Of a stretch of 64,000 nt of DNA, positions 7,566 through 15,972 are shown in pieces. Origin of the DNA: Enterobacteriaceae bacterium RIT693 (lineage in GTDB: Bacteria > Pseudomonadota > Gammaproteobacteria > Enterobacterales > Enterobacteriaceae); the NCBI GenBank assembly GCA_009668225.1, contig WJYK01000006.1, forward strand, positions 124,001 through 188,000, in the 5' to 3' direction. Numbering within the stretch: position 1 is the first letter of the stretch; the number at the start of each line of letters is the position of its first letter. The notes below the pieces were generated by a model. That model was not told the origin of the DNA. It did no database searches and saw only the letters and a list, made by a program, of their open reading frames with translations. A program made the translations under genes and the position numbers.

Positions 7566-7834
7566 TATACTCTAAATAATTCGAGTTGCAGGACAAAAAG
7601 ACTTTCAGGTCTTTTTGAACAGCGTTTACGCTGGCCCCGGAGGGGCGAGGCTTGCCGAGTAACGCGGCAAAGCCGAGAATCCTCAGGAGCATAGCTAACT
7701 ATGTGACTGAGGTGACAAATCGGTCTGGAACAGATTTGAACGCTGCTCACAGCGGCCCTTTAGGGTGAGGCTCAGGGATGAGCCGAATAACGGGTGCAGG
7801 CAACGCACCTGCAGCTTGAAGTATGACGAGTATA
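7566..7834. repeat. Palindromic enterobacterial intergenic repeat, copy 1 (269 bp)
   Basis: The ends TATACTC...ATAATTCGAGTTGCAGG and CCTGCAGCTTGAAGTAT...GAGTATA are imperfect inverted repeats. The body contains nested hairpins, including CATAGCTAACTATG and the segment AACAGATTTGAACGCTGCTC shared with the copy at 31646-31847. The right end abuts the stop codon of the siderophore-interacting protein gene. It resembles the small non-coding, MITE-like repeats (YPAL/ERIC type) of enterobacteria. The exact family name is uncertain. Confidence 0.8.
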
Positions 7835-8725
7835 TTAGCGAACGCGCCCTTTCGCCCAGTAGGCCATAAAGTTAATCGCCTCGTGCTCCACGCCGCGCTC
7901 GCCGATCAAATGGCGGCGTAGCAGCTTAACCACCGTCGACTCCGCCGCCACCCAGCCGTAAAACTCGTTACTGCCGGTAGTCGCCTTGTCCCATAGTAGC
8001 TCGTCTTCCGCCTCTTCCTGGACGACTTCATGATGGCCGCTTTCCGGCACCCTCGCCTGCATTTTTACTGCCTGAATCAGGCATTCACCGTGCGTCGCGG
8101 AGACGGTTTTGCGCGGCAGCCAGTTGATCTCGGCGAAGCCATAGGCGCTTAAGTCCACGCAGTCGCCCTCTTCCGGAACCTCGAGAAAGGCCTGGACCCT
8201 GGGAGGCTGATCCTGACGCGCGAGCATTTCCAGAATACCGCGCGCGGCAGGCAGCGCGGTTTCATCGGCAACAATCAGCGCGTTACGCAGCCCGGCAGGC
8301 GGCGTCCATTCGTAGCCACCGCTGTCTTCCGGATAAGCGGCGTTAGGCGCCACGATCTGAATCGCATCGCCGGGCGCCGAATTAATCGCCCATGCGGAAG
8401 CCGGGCCTTCGGTGCCGTGGCTGACAAACTCCACCGTCACTTCCTGGCGGGCGGGATCGACATGGCGCAGCGTATAGGTGCGAATAATCGGGCGCTTCGC
8501 TTTCGGCATCCCCAGGGAAATTTGATACCACTGCCCTTCAGCGGGCAGCGACGGCGGCGTCCCGTCTTCGGACGGGAACAGCATTTTAATGCGCTGATCC
8601 GGTGAGTCACATTTCATCTGCGCTACCTCCGGCCCGCTAAACACCAGGCTCAATAGCGAAGGCGACACGGCCGTTTTCCGCGCCAGTTGAACGTTGAACA
8701 GACGGTAGCCCTGAACTCCAGCCAT
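7835..8725 (-). CDS. Siderophore-interacting protein (FAD/NAD(P)H ferric-siderophore reductase family)
   Basis: The 296-residue protein belongs to the SIP/ViuB family of cytoplasmic flavin-dependent reductases that release iron from ferric siderophores. Visible features are the FAD-binding RTYTLR (82-87), HGTEGPASAWA (103-113) with the family's usual pyrophosphate contact, the NAD(P)-side motif ADETALPAA (153-161) and the C-terminal ATTGSNEFYGW, ending AYWAKGRV. Start supported by AAGGAAAAG. It lies 15 bases downstream of the shiF-like exporter gene and is probably co-transcribed under the shared Fur box. The location suggests ferric-aerobactin reduction, but substrate is inferred. Classic plasmid aerobactin operons lack such a gene. 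Confidence 0.88.
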   Translation of the reverse strand: MAGVQGYRLFNVQLARKTAVSPSLLSLVFSGPEVAQMKCDSPDQRIKMLFPSEDGTPPSLPAEGQWYQISLGMPKAKRPIIRTYTLRHVDPARQEVTVEFVSHGTEGPASAWAINSAPGDAIQIVAPNAAYPEDSGGYEWTPPAGLRNALIVADETALPAARGILEMLARQDQPPRVQAFLEVPEEGDCVDLSAYGFAEINWLPRKTVSATHGECLIQAVKMQARVPESGHHEVVQEEAEDELLWDKATTGSNEFYGWVAAESTVVKLLRRHLIGERGVEHEAINFMAYWAKGRVR

Positions 8726-8740
8726 AACTTTTCCTTACGC

Positions 8741-9952
8741 TTAAATTGCAGAATGACGTGAACGGTGACGGCTGCGCCAGATAACGCCAGACACCACGGT
8801 AAATAATACGGCGGCTAAAAAGGCCACCATAATCAGCGCTGCCTCGGCCCCGGTTTTTGACACCAGCGGCACCAGCATCGCACAAAGCCCGTAGCCGAGC
8901 GTGTGGCTGGTAGCCACCCAGCCCGCCCCGGCTCCGTCGGCGAGTTTGTCGTTCAGCAGAAGCTGATACGCAGGCGTCGCCAGCGCGGCCCCGAACGACA
9001 GCACCGCACAGCCGAGGTAAAACAACCACAGCTGGAGAGAAATCATCATGGCCAGGCCACAAACCATCAGCGCTCCGGCGCTTAACAGCAGCGCCATCGG
9101 CGACAGGCGCTGCGGGCGGAGAACGCCAAACTGCGCGGAGAGCGAGGCCACCGCCGCCAGGCTAAGCAGCCACGCGACCTGGTGACTAATGGCCGCAGTA
9201 TCCGTTGCAAACTGGCGGGCGAGCGCCGGAGAAAGCCCCAGCTGCATCAGGCTTACCGACGCGGACAGCAGTAAAGCGCAAAGCAAGTACGGCAGGCAGT
9301 CAGGGCGAAGGCGAGCGCTTTTGCGCTCGGCGGCAGGCTGCGGCGGCGTGCCCGGTAAACGCAACAGCATCACCAGGGCGAGCAATGGCGCGACCATCAA
9401 CAGCCCCAGCGGGGCCAGTGGATGAATCGCCAGCATCCCGGCGGCGCAAAGCGGCCCGAACAGGCGGCCGCTGCTTAACCCGGAGCTTATCGTCGCCAGC
9501 GCGGCCATGCGTTTGCCTTCCCCCGCTCGCTGCAGCGCCCAGACCTGGCAGGCCGGGACCATTGCCGACACGGTCAGGCCGTAGATAATCCTCGCCACAA
9601 TCAATATGCCCAGCCCGACGATGCCCGTTACGGTATTCGTTGCCAGCAACAGGCTGCCGAGCCCCAGCAGCATAAAGCTTGCGCCGTATCCCGCCAGCGC
9701 CCACAGCACCACGGGCTTGCTGCCCAGCCGCGCGATCTGTTTTCCCCACCACGGCGAGGACGGTAAGAACAGCATCGATCCCAGAGTCAGCAGCGCCGCC
9801 CAGACGGACAGGCTCAAATGTGTCTGCATCACCAGCACCGGGATCGCAACCAGCAGGCCATTTTGCCCGACGCCAAGCAGCCCGGCGCTCAGCGCAAGTG
9901 GCCAGCAGGAAAGGGATTTTTGCGGCGATTCCGCCAGTTCAAGAGATGTCAC
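8741..9952 (-). CDS. shiF: MFS transporter, ShiF-like aerobactin exporter
   Basis: The 403-residue protein has about twelve hydrophobic segments and the loop pattern of the major facilitator superfamily. It stands divergently upstream of iucA, exactly where shiF stands in plasmid and island aerobactin loci, and shares the Fur-controlled intergenic region. ShiF-type proteins are associated with aerobactin secretion in the inner membrane. The gene name is assigned by context plus family; another MFS efflux role cannot be excluded from sequence alone. The start (MTSLELAESPQKS) is the first ATG after the promoter region. Confidence 0.8.
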   Translation of the reverse strand: MTSLELAESPQKSLSCWPLALSAGLLGVGQNGLLVAIPVLVMQTHLSLSVWAALLTLGSMLFLPSSPWWGKQIARLGSKPVVLWALAGYGASFMLLGLGSLLLATNTVTGIVGLGILIVARIIYGLTVSAMVPACQVWALQRAGEGKRMAALATISSGLSSGRLFGPLCAAGMLAIHPLAPLGLLMVAPLLALVMLLRLPGTPPQPAAERKSARLRPDCLPYLLCALLLSASVSLMQLGLSPALARQFATDTAAISHQVAWLLSLAAVASLSAQFGVLRPQRLSPMALLLSAGALMVCGLAMMISLQLWLFYLGCAVLSFGAALATPAYQLLLNDKLADGAGAGWVATSHTLGYGLCAMLVPLVSKTGAEAALIMVAFLAAVLFTVVSGVIWRSRHRSRHSAI

Positions 9953-10023
9953 AATGTTGCTAATCCGTGGGGTTATTGTGCGTATTTGTAAAATTTATTT
10001 TATCTATTCTAACAATTGTTATT

Positions 10024-10042
10024 GATAATGAGAAACGTTATC
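10024..10042. promoter_or_regulatory. Fur box between shiF and iucA
   Basis: GATAATGAGAAACGTTATC matches 16 of 19 positions of the classical Fur consensus and lies in the divergent iucA/shiF promoter region. Adjacent AT-rich sequence on both sides (TTGTTATTG and GCATTATCATAA) offers extra partial Fur repeats, typical of aerobactin promoters. Iron repression in both directions is expected. Confidence 0.85.
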
Positions 10043-10081
10043 GGCAGAATTCGCATTATCATAACGCGTGGAAACTGTTTG

Positions 10082-11809
10082 ATGATGACTTTGCCAAATA
10101 AAACTCTGGCCTGGGATGTGGCCGCACAGTGCTTTCTGAATTCCCTTGTTCGCGAAACCAACGACTGGCAACTGACCGACAGCCAGCCCGCCGAACTCAT
10201 TATCCCGCTGGGTGAACAACAGGCCCTCTACTTCAAAGTGGCCTATTTCTCCCCTACCCAGCATCACCGCTTTGAATTCCCGGCGCGCCTGGTCAATGCC
10301 ACCGGCAGCCAGCCGGTTGACTTCGCTACTCTGTCCCAGTTGATTATCGATAAACTCCAGCACCAACAAATGCTGCCGGCCACCGGCTGTGAAGCGTTTT
10401 ATCAGCGCGTAATGGAAAGCCATGCCCATACCCAACAGGCGATTGAAGCTCGCCATGACTGGAACGGGCTGCGCGAAAAATCCCTGAACTTTGGTGAAGC
10501 CGAGCAGGCATTGCTGGTGGGACACGCCTTCCACCCGGCGCCGAAATCCCACGAACCGTTTAACCAGCAGGAAGCCGAACGCTACCTGCCTGATTTTGCT
10601 CCGCATTTCCCGCTGCGCTGGTTCGCGGTGGATAAGAGCCATCTGGCGGGTGAAAGCCTGCATCTCAATTTGCAGCAGCGCCTGACGCGCTTTGCCGCTG
10701 AAAATGCGCCGCAGCTGCTGAGCGAACTTAGCGACAATCAATGGCTGTTTCCGCTGCATCCCTGGCAGGCAGGCTATCTGCTGGAGCAGGAGTGGTGCCA
10801 GCAGCTGGTCGCCAAAGGACTGGTGAAAGATTTGGGCGAAGCCGGTGCGCCGTGGCTGCCAACCACGTCTTCACGCTCGCTCTACTGCGCCACCAGCCGC
10901 GACATGATCAAATTCTCTCTGAGCGTGCGCCTGACCAACTCCGTACGCACGCTGTCGGTAAAAGAAGTCAAACGCGGAATGCGCCTTGCACGCCTCGCGC
11001 AAACTGACCGCTGGCAGACGCTGCAGGCCCGCTTCCCAACCTTCCGCGTGATGCAGGAAGACGGCTGGGCCGGGCTGCGCTGCCTGCACGGCAATATCAT
11101 GGAAGAGAGCCTTTTTGCCCTGCGTGAGAACCTGCTGGTTGATCAGCCGCAGAGCCAGACTAACGTGCTGGTCTCCCTGACGCAGTCTGCTCCAGACGGC
11201 GGTGATTCGCTGCTGGTTGCCGCGGTTAATCGCCTGAGCAGCCGCCTGGGGATTACGCCCAAACAGGCCGCACACGCCTGGGTCGAGGCGTATTGCCAGC
11301 AGGTGCTGAAGCCGCTGTTTACCGCCGAAGCGGATTACGGCCTGGTTTTACTGGCTCACCAGCAAAACATTCTGGTGGCGATGCAGCAGGATCTGCCGGT
11401 CGGGCTTATCTACCGCGACTGCCAGGGCAGCGCCTTTATGCCTCACGCCGCAGGCTGGCTAGACATGATTGGCGAAGCGCAGGCGGAGAACGTCTTCACC
11501 CGCGAACAGCTTCTGCGCTACTTCCCTTATTACCTGCTGGTGAACTCCACGTTCGCCGTCACCGCCGCGCTGGGTGCCGCCGGGCTGGATAGCGAAGCGA
11601 ATCTGATGGGCCGGGTACGCAGCGCGCTTAGCGCCGTGCGCGATGAGGTTACGCATAAAACCTGCCTCGACTATGTGCTGGCAAGCCCGCACTGGAACGT
11701 GAAGGGTAACTTCTTCTGCTACCTGCACGACCACAACGAAAACACCATCGTCGATCCTTCGGTTATTTACTTCGACTTTGTGAACCCGCTGCAGGCTCAG
11801 GAGGGCTGA
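10082..11809 (+). CDS. iucA: Aerobactin synthetase IucA (citrate:N6-acetyl-N6-hydroxylysine ligase)
   Basis: IucA is an NRPS-independent siderophore synthetase. It uses ATP to join citrate to the first N6-acetyl-N6-hydroxylysine, the first condensation of aerobactin assembly in the cytoplasm. The protein is collinear with plasmid ColV IucA, with conserved stretches such as SHAHTQQ, GHAFHPAPKSHEPFN, LFPLHPWQ and LPTTSSRSLY. The frame is open back to a TTG at 10016, but that lies inside the Fur box. The ATG at 10082 or 10085 gives the usual length of about 574-575 residues, and TGGAA sits at usable spacing. The gene heads a compact operon with iucB, iucC and iucD. Confidence 0.96.
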   Translation: MMTLPNKTLAWDVAAQCFLNSLVRETNDWQLTDSQPAELIIPLGEQQALYFKVAYFSPTQHHRFEFPARLVNATGSQPVDFATLSQLIIDKLQHQQMLPATGCEAFYQRVMESHAHTQQAIEARHDWNGLREKSLNFGEAEQALLVGHAFHPAPKSHEPFNQQEAERYLPDFAPHFPLRWFAVDKSHLAGESLHLNLQQRLTRFAAENAPQLLSELSDNQWLFPLHPWQAGYLLEQEWCQQLVAKGLVKDLGEAGAPWLPTTSSRSLYCATSRDMIKFSLSVRLTNSVRTLSVKEVKRGMRLARLAQTDRWQTLQARFPTFRVMQEDGWAGLRCLHGNIMEESLFALRENLLVDQPQSQTNVLVSLTQSAPDGGDSLLVAAVNRLSSRLGITPKQAAHAWVEAYCQQVLKPLFTAEADYGLVLLAHQQNILVAMQQDLPVGLIYRDCQGSAFMPHAAGWLDMIGEAQAENVFTREQLLRYFPYYLLVNSTFAVTAALGAAGLDSEANLMGRVRSALSAVRDEVTHKTCLDYVLASPHWNVKGNFFCYLHDHNENTIVDPSVIYFDFVNPLQAQEG

Positions 11810-12757
11810 ATGTTTCAGGCAACGATTGTTCACGGCGGCCACGGGCTGCGCTGTGAAAAGCTCGATAAGCCTCTGAGTCTTGGCTGGGGCCAGGACGGCG
11901 GCGCGGTCTTGCACTGGCCGGGCGAACTGCCTGCAGGCTGGCTGCGTGACGCGCTGGATCAGATGTTTGTTGCCGCGCCGCAGCTTACTTCTATCGTGCT
12001 GCCTTATGCCGAATGGCGGGAAGAGCCGCAGGCGCTGGTACTGTTCGATTTGCTTAAAAGCGACATCGTTCACCGCGCGACCTTCTGGCAGCTGCCGCTG
12101 TGGCTGAGCGCTCCGGCTAATCAGGCTTCCGGTGAGATGGTGTTTGACGCTGAACGCGAAATCTATTTCCCGCTCCGCCCTGCCCGCCCGACGGGCGAGG
12201 TTTACCGCCGTTACGATCCGCGCGTTCGCAAAACGCTGAGCTTCCGGGTAGCCGATCCGGCGCTCGACGCCGAGCGTTTTACCCGTTGGATGAACGATCC
12301 GCGCGTCGACTATTTCTGGGAGCAAAGCGGCTCGCTGGAGGTTCAAACCGCGTACCTGGCGCGCCAGTTGACCGGCAAACACGCTTTCCCGCTGATCGGC
12401 TGCTTTGACGACCAGCCGTTCAGCTACTTCGAAATTTACTGGGCGGCGGAAGACCGCATTGGCCGCCATTATGCCTGGCGGCCGTTCGATCGTGGCCTGC
12501 ATCTGCTGGTTGGCGAGCAGCAGTGGCGCGGCGCGCACTATGTTCAAAGCTGGCTGCGCGGGCTGACCCACTACCTGCTGCTGGACGAGCCGCGCACGCA
12601 GCGTACCGTGCTGGAGCCGCGGGCTGATAATCAGCGCCTGTTCCGCCATCTGGAGCCTGCGGGCTACACGACGCTTAAGGAGTTTGATTTCCCGCACAAG
12701 CGTTCGCGCCTGGTCATGGCTGACCGCCACAACTTCTTTAGCAAGGTAGGTCTGTAA
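11810..12757 (+). CDS. iucB: N6-hydroxylysine O-acetyltransferase IucB
   Basis: IucB transfers an acetyl group from acetyl-CoA to N6-hydroxylysine, giving the hydroxamate used twice in aerobactin. The 315-residue length is normal. The C-terminal half is a GNAT-like acyltransferase domain (from about 140: KTLSFRVADPALDAERFTRW, and GRHYAWRPFDRGLHLLVGE with the acetyl-CoA-binding region). The ATG follows the iucA stop directly (TGAATG), and the stop overlaps the iucC start by one base (TAATG), so translation is coupled. Confidence 0.96.
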   Translation: MFQATIVHGGHGLRCEKLDKPLSLGWGQDGGAVLHWPGELPAGWLRDALDQMFVAAPQLTSIVLPYAEWREEPQALVLFDLLKSDIVHRATFWQLPLWLSAPANQASGEMVFDAEREIYFPLRPARPTGEVYRRYDPRVRKTLSFRVADPALDAERFTRWMNDPRVDYFWEQSGSLEVQTAYLARQLTGKHAFPLIGCFDDQPFSYFEIYWAAEDRIGRHYAWRPFDRGLHLLVGEQQWRGAHYVQSWLRGLTHYLLLDEPRTQRTVLEPRADNQRLFRHLEPAGYTTLKEFDFPHKRSRLVMADRHNFFSKVGL

Positions 12758-14490
12758 TGAATCGCAAGGATTGGGATTTTGTGAACCGCCAGCTGGTGGC
12801 AAAAATGCTGGCTGAGCTGGAGTACGAGCAGGTTTTTCAGGCCGAATCGCTGGGCGAAAATCGCCACTGCATCAGCTTAGCCGGTGCAGAGTGGCATTTT
12901 AACGCCGAGCGCGGCATCTGGGGCTGGCTGTGGATTGATGCGCAGACGCTGCGCTGCGCCGACGAGCCCGTGTTAGCCCAAACGCTGCTAATGCAGCTCA
13001 AGCCGGTGCTGTCGATGAGCGACGCCACCGTGGCCGAGCATATGCAGGATCTGTACGCCACCCTGCTGGGCGACCTGCAGTTGCTGAACGCGCGCCGTGG
13101 CATGAGCGCAGAAAACCTTATCGATCTGGACGCGGACCGTCTGCAGTGCCTGCTCAGCGGTCACCCAAAATTTGCCTTTAACAAAGGGCGTCGCGGCTGG
13201 GGCAAAGAGGCACTGGAGCGCTATGCGCCGGAGTATGCCAATACCTTCCGCCTGCACTGGCTGGCGGTGAAGCGCGAGCATATGGTCTGGCGCTGCGACA
13301 GCGAGCTGGATATCCAGCAGCTCATCGCCGCGGCGATGGACGAGCAGGAGCTGGCCCGCTTTACGCAGGCGTGGCAGGCCAGCGGCCTGGATGACGGCTG
13401 GCTTCCGCTGCCGGTGCATCCGTGGCAGTGGCAGCAGAAAATCGCGCTCGATTTCGTCGCCGATCTCGCCGAAGGCAAAATGATTTCCCTGGGCGAATTT
13501 GGCGACCAGTGGCTGGCCCAGCAGTCGCTGCGCACGCTGACTAACGCCAGCCGCCAGGGCGGTTTAGACATCAAGCTGCCGCTGACGATTTATAACACTT
13601 CCTGCTATCGCGGCATTCCGGGCAAATACATTGCCGCCGGGCCGCTCGCCTCCCGCTGGCTGCAAAACGTGTTCACCACGGACAGCACGCTGGTGAAAAC
13701 CGGGGCGGTTATCCTCGGCGAACCGGCTGCAGGCTACGTTTCTCATGCAGGCTACGCCGCGCTCGCTCAGGCCCCCTATCGCTACCAGGAGATGCTGGGC
13801 GTTATCTGGCGCGAGAACCCGAGCCGCTGGCTGAAGCCGGACGAAACGCCGATCCTGATGGCGACCCTGATGGAGTGCGACGAAAACAATCAGTCGCTGA
13901 TTGGGGCGTATATCGCTCGCTCCGGCCTGGACGCGGAAACCTGGCTGACGCAGATGTTCCGCGTGGTGGTGGTGCCGCTGTACCACCTGCTCTGCCGCTA
14001 CGGCGTGGCGCTGATTGCCCACGGACAAAATATTACGCTCGCCATGAAAGACGGCGTGCCGCAGCGCGTGCTGCTGAAGGATTTCCAGGGCGATATGCGT
14101 CTGGTGAAGGATGAGTTCCCGGAGATGGACTCCCTGCCTCAGGAAGTGCGGGACGTGACCGCCCGCCTGAGCGCCGACTACTTAATTCATGATTTGCAGA
14201 CCGGCCATTTCGTGACGGTGCTGCGCTTTGTTTCGCCGCTCATGGCTCGCCTTGGCGTGCCGGAGAGACGCTTTTATCAGCTGCTGGCCGCAGTGTTGAG
14301 TGATTACATGCAGGAACACCCGCAAATGTCGGCGCGTTTTGCGCTTTTCTCACTCTTTAAGCCACAAATCATCCGCGTTGTGCTGAACCCGGTAAAACTG
14401 ACCTGGCCTGACCAGGACGGAGGCAGCCGCATGCTGCCAAATTACCTCGAGGATTTGCAAAACCCGCTGTGGCTGGTAACCAGGGATTGA
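12757..14490 (+). CDS. iucC: Aerobactin synthase IucC
   Basis: IucC is the second NIS synthetase. It adds another N6-acetyl-N6-hydroxylysine to citryl-hydroxamate to complete aerobactin. The 577 residues carry the IucA/IucC domain with LPVHPWQW, LGEFGDQWLAQQSLRTLTN and HGQNITLAMKDGVP, followed by the FhuF-like C-terminal region. It overlaps iucB by one base and is 3 bases from iucD. The length and sequence give no sign of damage. Confidence 0.96.
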   Translation: MNRKDWDFVNRQLVAKMLAELEYEQVFQAESLGENRHCISLAGAEWHFNAERGIWGWLWIDAQTLRCADEPVLAQTLLMQLKPVLSMSDATVAEHMQDLYATLLGDLQLLNARRGMSAENLIDLDADRLQCLLSGHPKFAFNKGRRGWGKEALERYAPEYANTFRLHWLAVKREHMVWRCDSELDIQQLIAAAMDEQELARFTQAWQASGLDDGWLPLPVHPWQWQQKIALDFVADLAEGKMISLGEFGDQWLAQQSLRTLTNASRQGGLDIKLPLTIYNTSCYRGIPGKYIAAGPLASRWLQNVFTTDSTLVKTGAVILGEPAAGYVSHAGYAALAQAPYRYQEMLGVIWRENPSRWLKPDETPILMATLMECDENNQSLIGAYIARSGLDAETWLTQMFRVVVVPLYHLLCRYGVALIAHGQNITLAMKDGVPQRVLLKDFQGDMRLVKDEFPEMDSLPQEVRDVTARLSADYLIHDLQTGHFVTVLRFVSPLMARLGVPERRFYQLLAAVLSDYMQEHPQMSARFALFSLFKPQIIRVVLNPVKLTWPDQDGGSRMLPNYLEDLQNPLWLVTRD

Positions 14491-14493
14491 ATT

Positions 14494-15849
14494 ATGACAA
14501 ACACTGTTGATTTTATTGGCGTAGGTATCGGCCCGTTTAACCTGAGCATTGCGGCACTGTCTCATGAAGCTGAGGGATTTAGCAGCCAGTTCTTTGACGG
14601 CCGCCCTGACTTTGCGTGGCATCCGGGCATGCTGGTGCCGGACTGCCATATGCAGACCATGTTCCTGAAAGATTTGGTCAGCGCCGTGGCCCCCACCAGC
14701 CCGTTCAGCTTTGTGAACTATCTGGTGAAGCGCAAAAAATTCTACCGCTTTCTGACCACCGAGCTGCGTACCGTCTCGCGCGATGAGTTTTCGGACTATC
14801 TGCGCTGGGCCGCAGAGGGCATGGATAACCTGAAGTTTAACCAGACGGTTGAACGCATTGATTTCGACGAGCAGCGCAAGCTGTTTGTGGTGCAGACCGG
14901 CCAGGGGGAAACGCTCGCCCGCAATATTTGCCTCGGCATTGGCAAGCAGCCTCACCTGCCGCCGTGCGTAAAAACCGCCACGCCGACCTGCTTCCACGCC
15001 AGCGAAATGAGCCTGCGCCTGCCGAATCTGAGCGGCAAACGTGTAACGGTTGTCGGCGGTGGGCAAAGCGGCGCGGACCTGTTCCTCAACGCGTTCCGCG
15101 GCGCGTGGGGAGAAGTTGCTGAGGTGAACTGGGTCTCACGTCGCAATAACTTTAACGCGCTGGATGAAGCCGCGTTCGCCAACGAATACTTCACCCCGGA
15201 ATACGTCTCTGGCTTTGTGGGCCTGAATGAAGACGCGCGCCAGAAGATGCTCGATGAGCAGAAAATGACCTCCGACGGCATTACCGCCGACTCGTTGCTG
15301 ACCATCTATCGCGAGCTTTATCACCGCTTTGAAGTGCTCGGCCAGCCACGCAATGCGCGCCTGCTGCCGAGCCGCTCGGTCACCGGCCTTGAAAGCCGCG
15401 GCCTGGGCTGGCAGCTGCTGTTGGAACATCACCTCGACGAGGGCTATGACACGCTGGACAGCGATGTGGTTATCTTCGCCACCGGCTACCGCCCAACGCT
15501 GCCGCAAATGCTTTCGCCGCTGATGCCGCGCATGGCGATGCTCGACGAGTGTAATTTCAAGGTGCGCGATGACTTTACGCTGGAGTGGAACGGCCCGGCC
15601 GGCAATAACATTTTTGCGGTCAACGCCAGCATGCAAACCCACGGGATTGCCGAGCCGCAGCTGAGCCTGATGGCGTGGCGCTCCGCCAAAATTCTGAATC
15701 GCGCGCTGGGGCGTGATTTGTTCGATCTCAGTACGCCGCCCGCGCTGATTCAATGGCGCAGCGGCAGCCGGGAAAAACCGCAGCACAGTGCTGCTTCCTT
15801 AACTCACTATTCCTCTAAATCATTCGAAATGCAGCCCGGCGCTAACTGA
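14494..15849 (+). CDS. iucD: L-lysine N6-monooxygenase IucD
   Basis: IucD is the FAD- and NADPH-dependent N-hydroxylating monooxygenase that converts lysine to N6-hydroxylysine, the first aerobactin step. The FAD-binding GVGIGPFN begins at residue 9, the NADPH motif VVGGGQSGADLF is near 187, and the FATGYRP motif is typical of this class. At 451 residues it is slightly longer than the plasmid homologue, mainly through a C-terminal tail after GRDLFD. It ends the iucABCD run, with 123 bases before iutA. Confidence 0.96.
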   Translation: MTNTVDFIGVGIGPFNLSIAALSHEAEGFSSQFFDGRPDFAWHPGMLVPDCHMQTMFLKDLVSAVAPTSPFSFVNYLVKRKKFYRFLTTELRTVSRDEFSDYLRWAAEGMDNLKFNQTVERIDFDEQRKLFVVQTGQGETLARNICLGIGKQPHLPPCVKTATPTCFHASEMSLRLPNLSGKRVTVVGGGQSGADLFLNAFRGAWGEVAEVNWVSRRNNFNALDEAAFANEYFTPEYVSGFVGLNEDARQKMLDEQKMTSDGITADSLLTIYRELYHRFEVLGQPRNARLLPSRSVTGLESRGLGWQLLLEHHLDEGYDTLDSDVVIFATGYRPTLPQMLSPLMPRMAMLDECNFKVRDDFTLEWNGPAGNNIFAVNASMQTHGIAEPQLSLMAWRSAKILNRALGRDLFDLSTPPALIQWRSGSREKPQHSAASLTHYSSKSFEMQPGAN

Positions 15850-15972
15850 GCACATCCCCCGAAACGTAGGCCGCTACGGGACGGGGGATTGCCGTTAACA
15901 CCGGGACAGATTGAAGGGTAACGAGGACACAGCATATTTGGGCCGATGTTTGTCAGCCCGTGTGAAGGAACA

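Noticed and set aside
7566-7834. CRISPR array or tRNA-associated attachment site
   Set aside because: The repetition is one palindromic element with inverted ends, not spaced direct repeats, and no tRNA, integrase or cas gene is present anywhere in the window.
10016-10081. TTG start giving iucA a 22-residue N-terminal extension
   Set aside because: The extension lies across the Fur box and promoter and has no counterpart in IucA; ATG 10082/10085 fits the family length.
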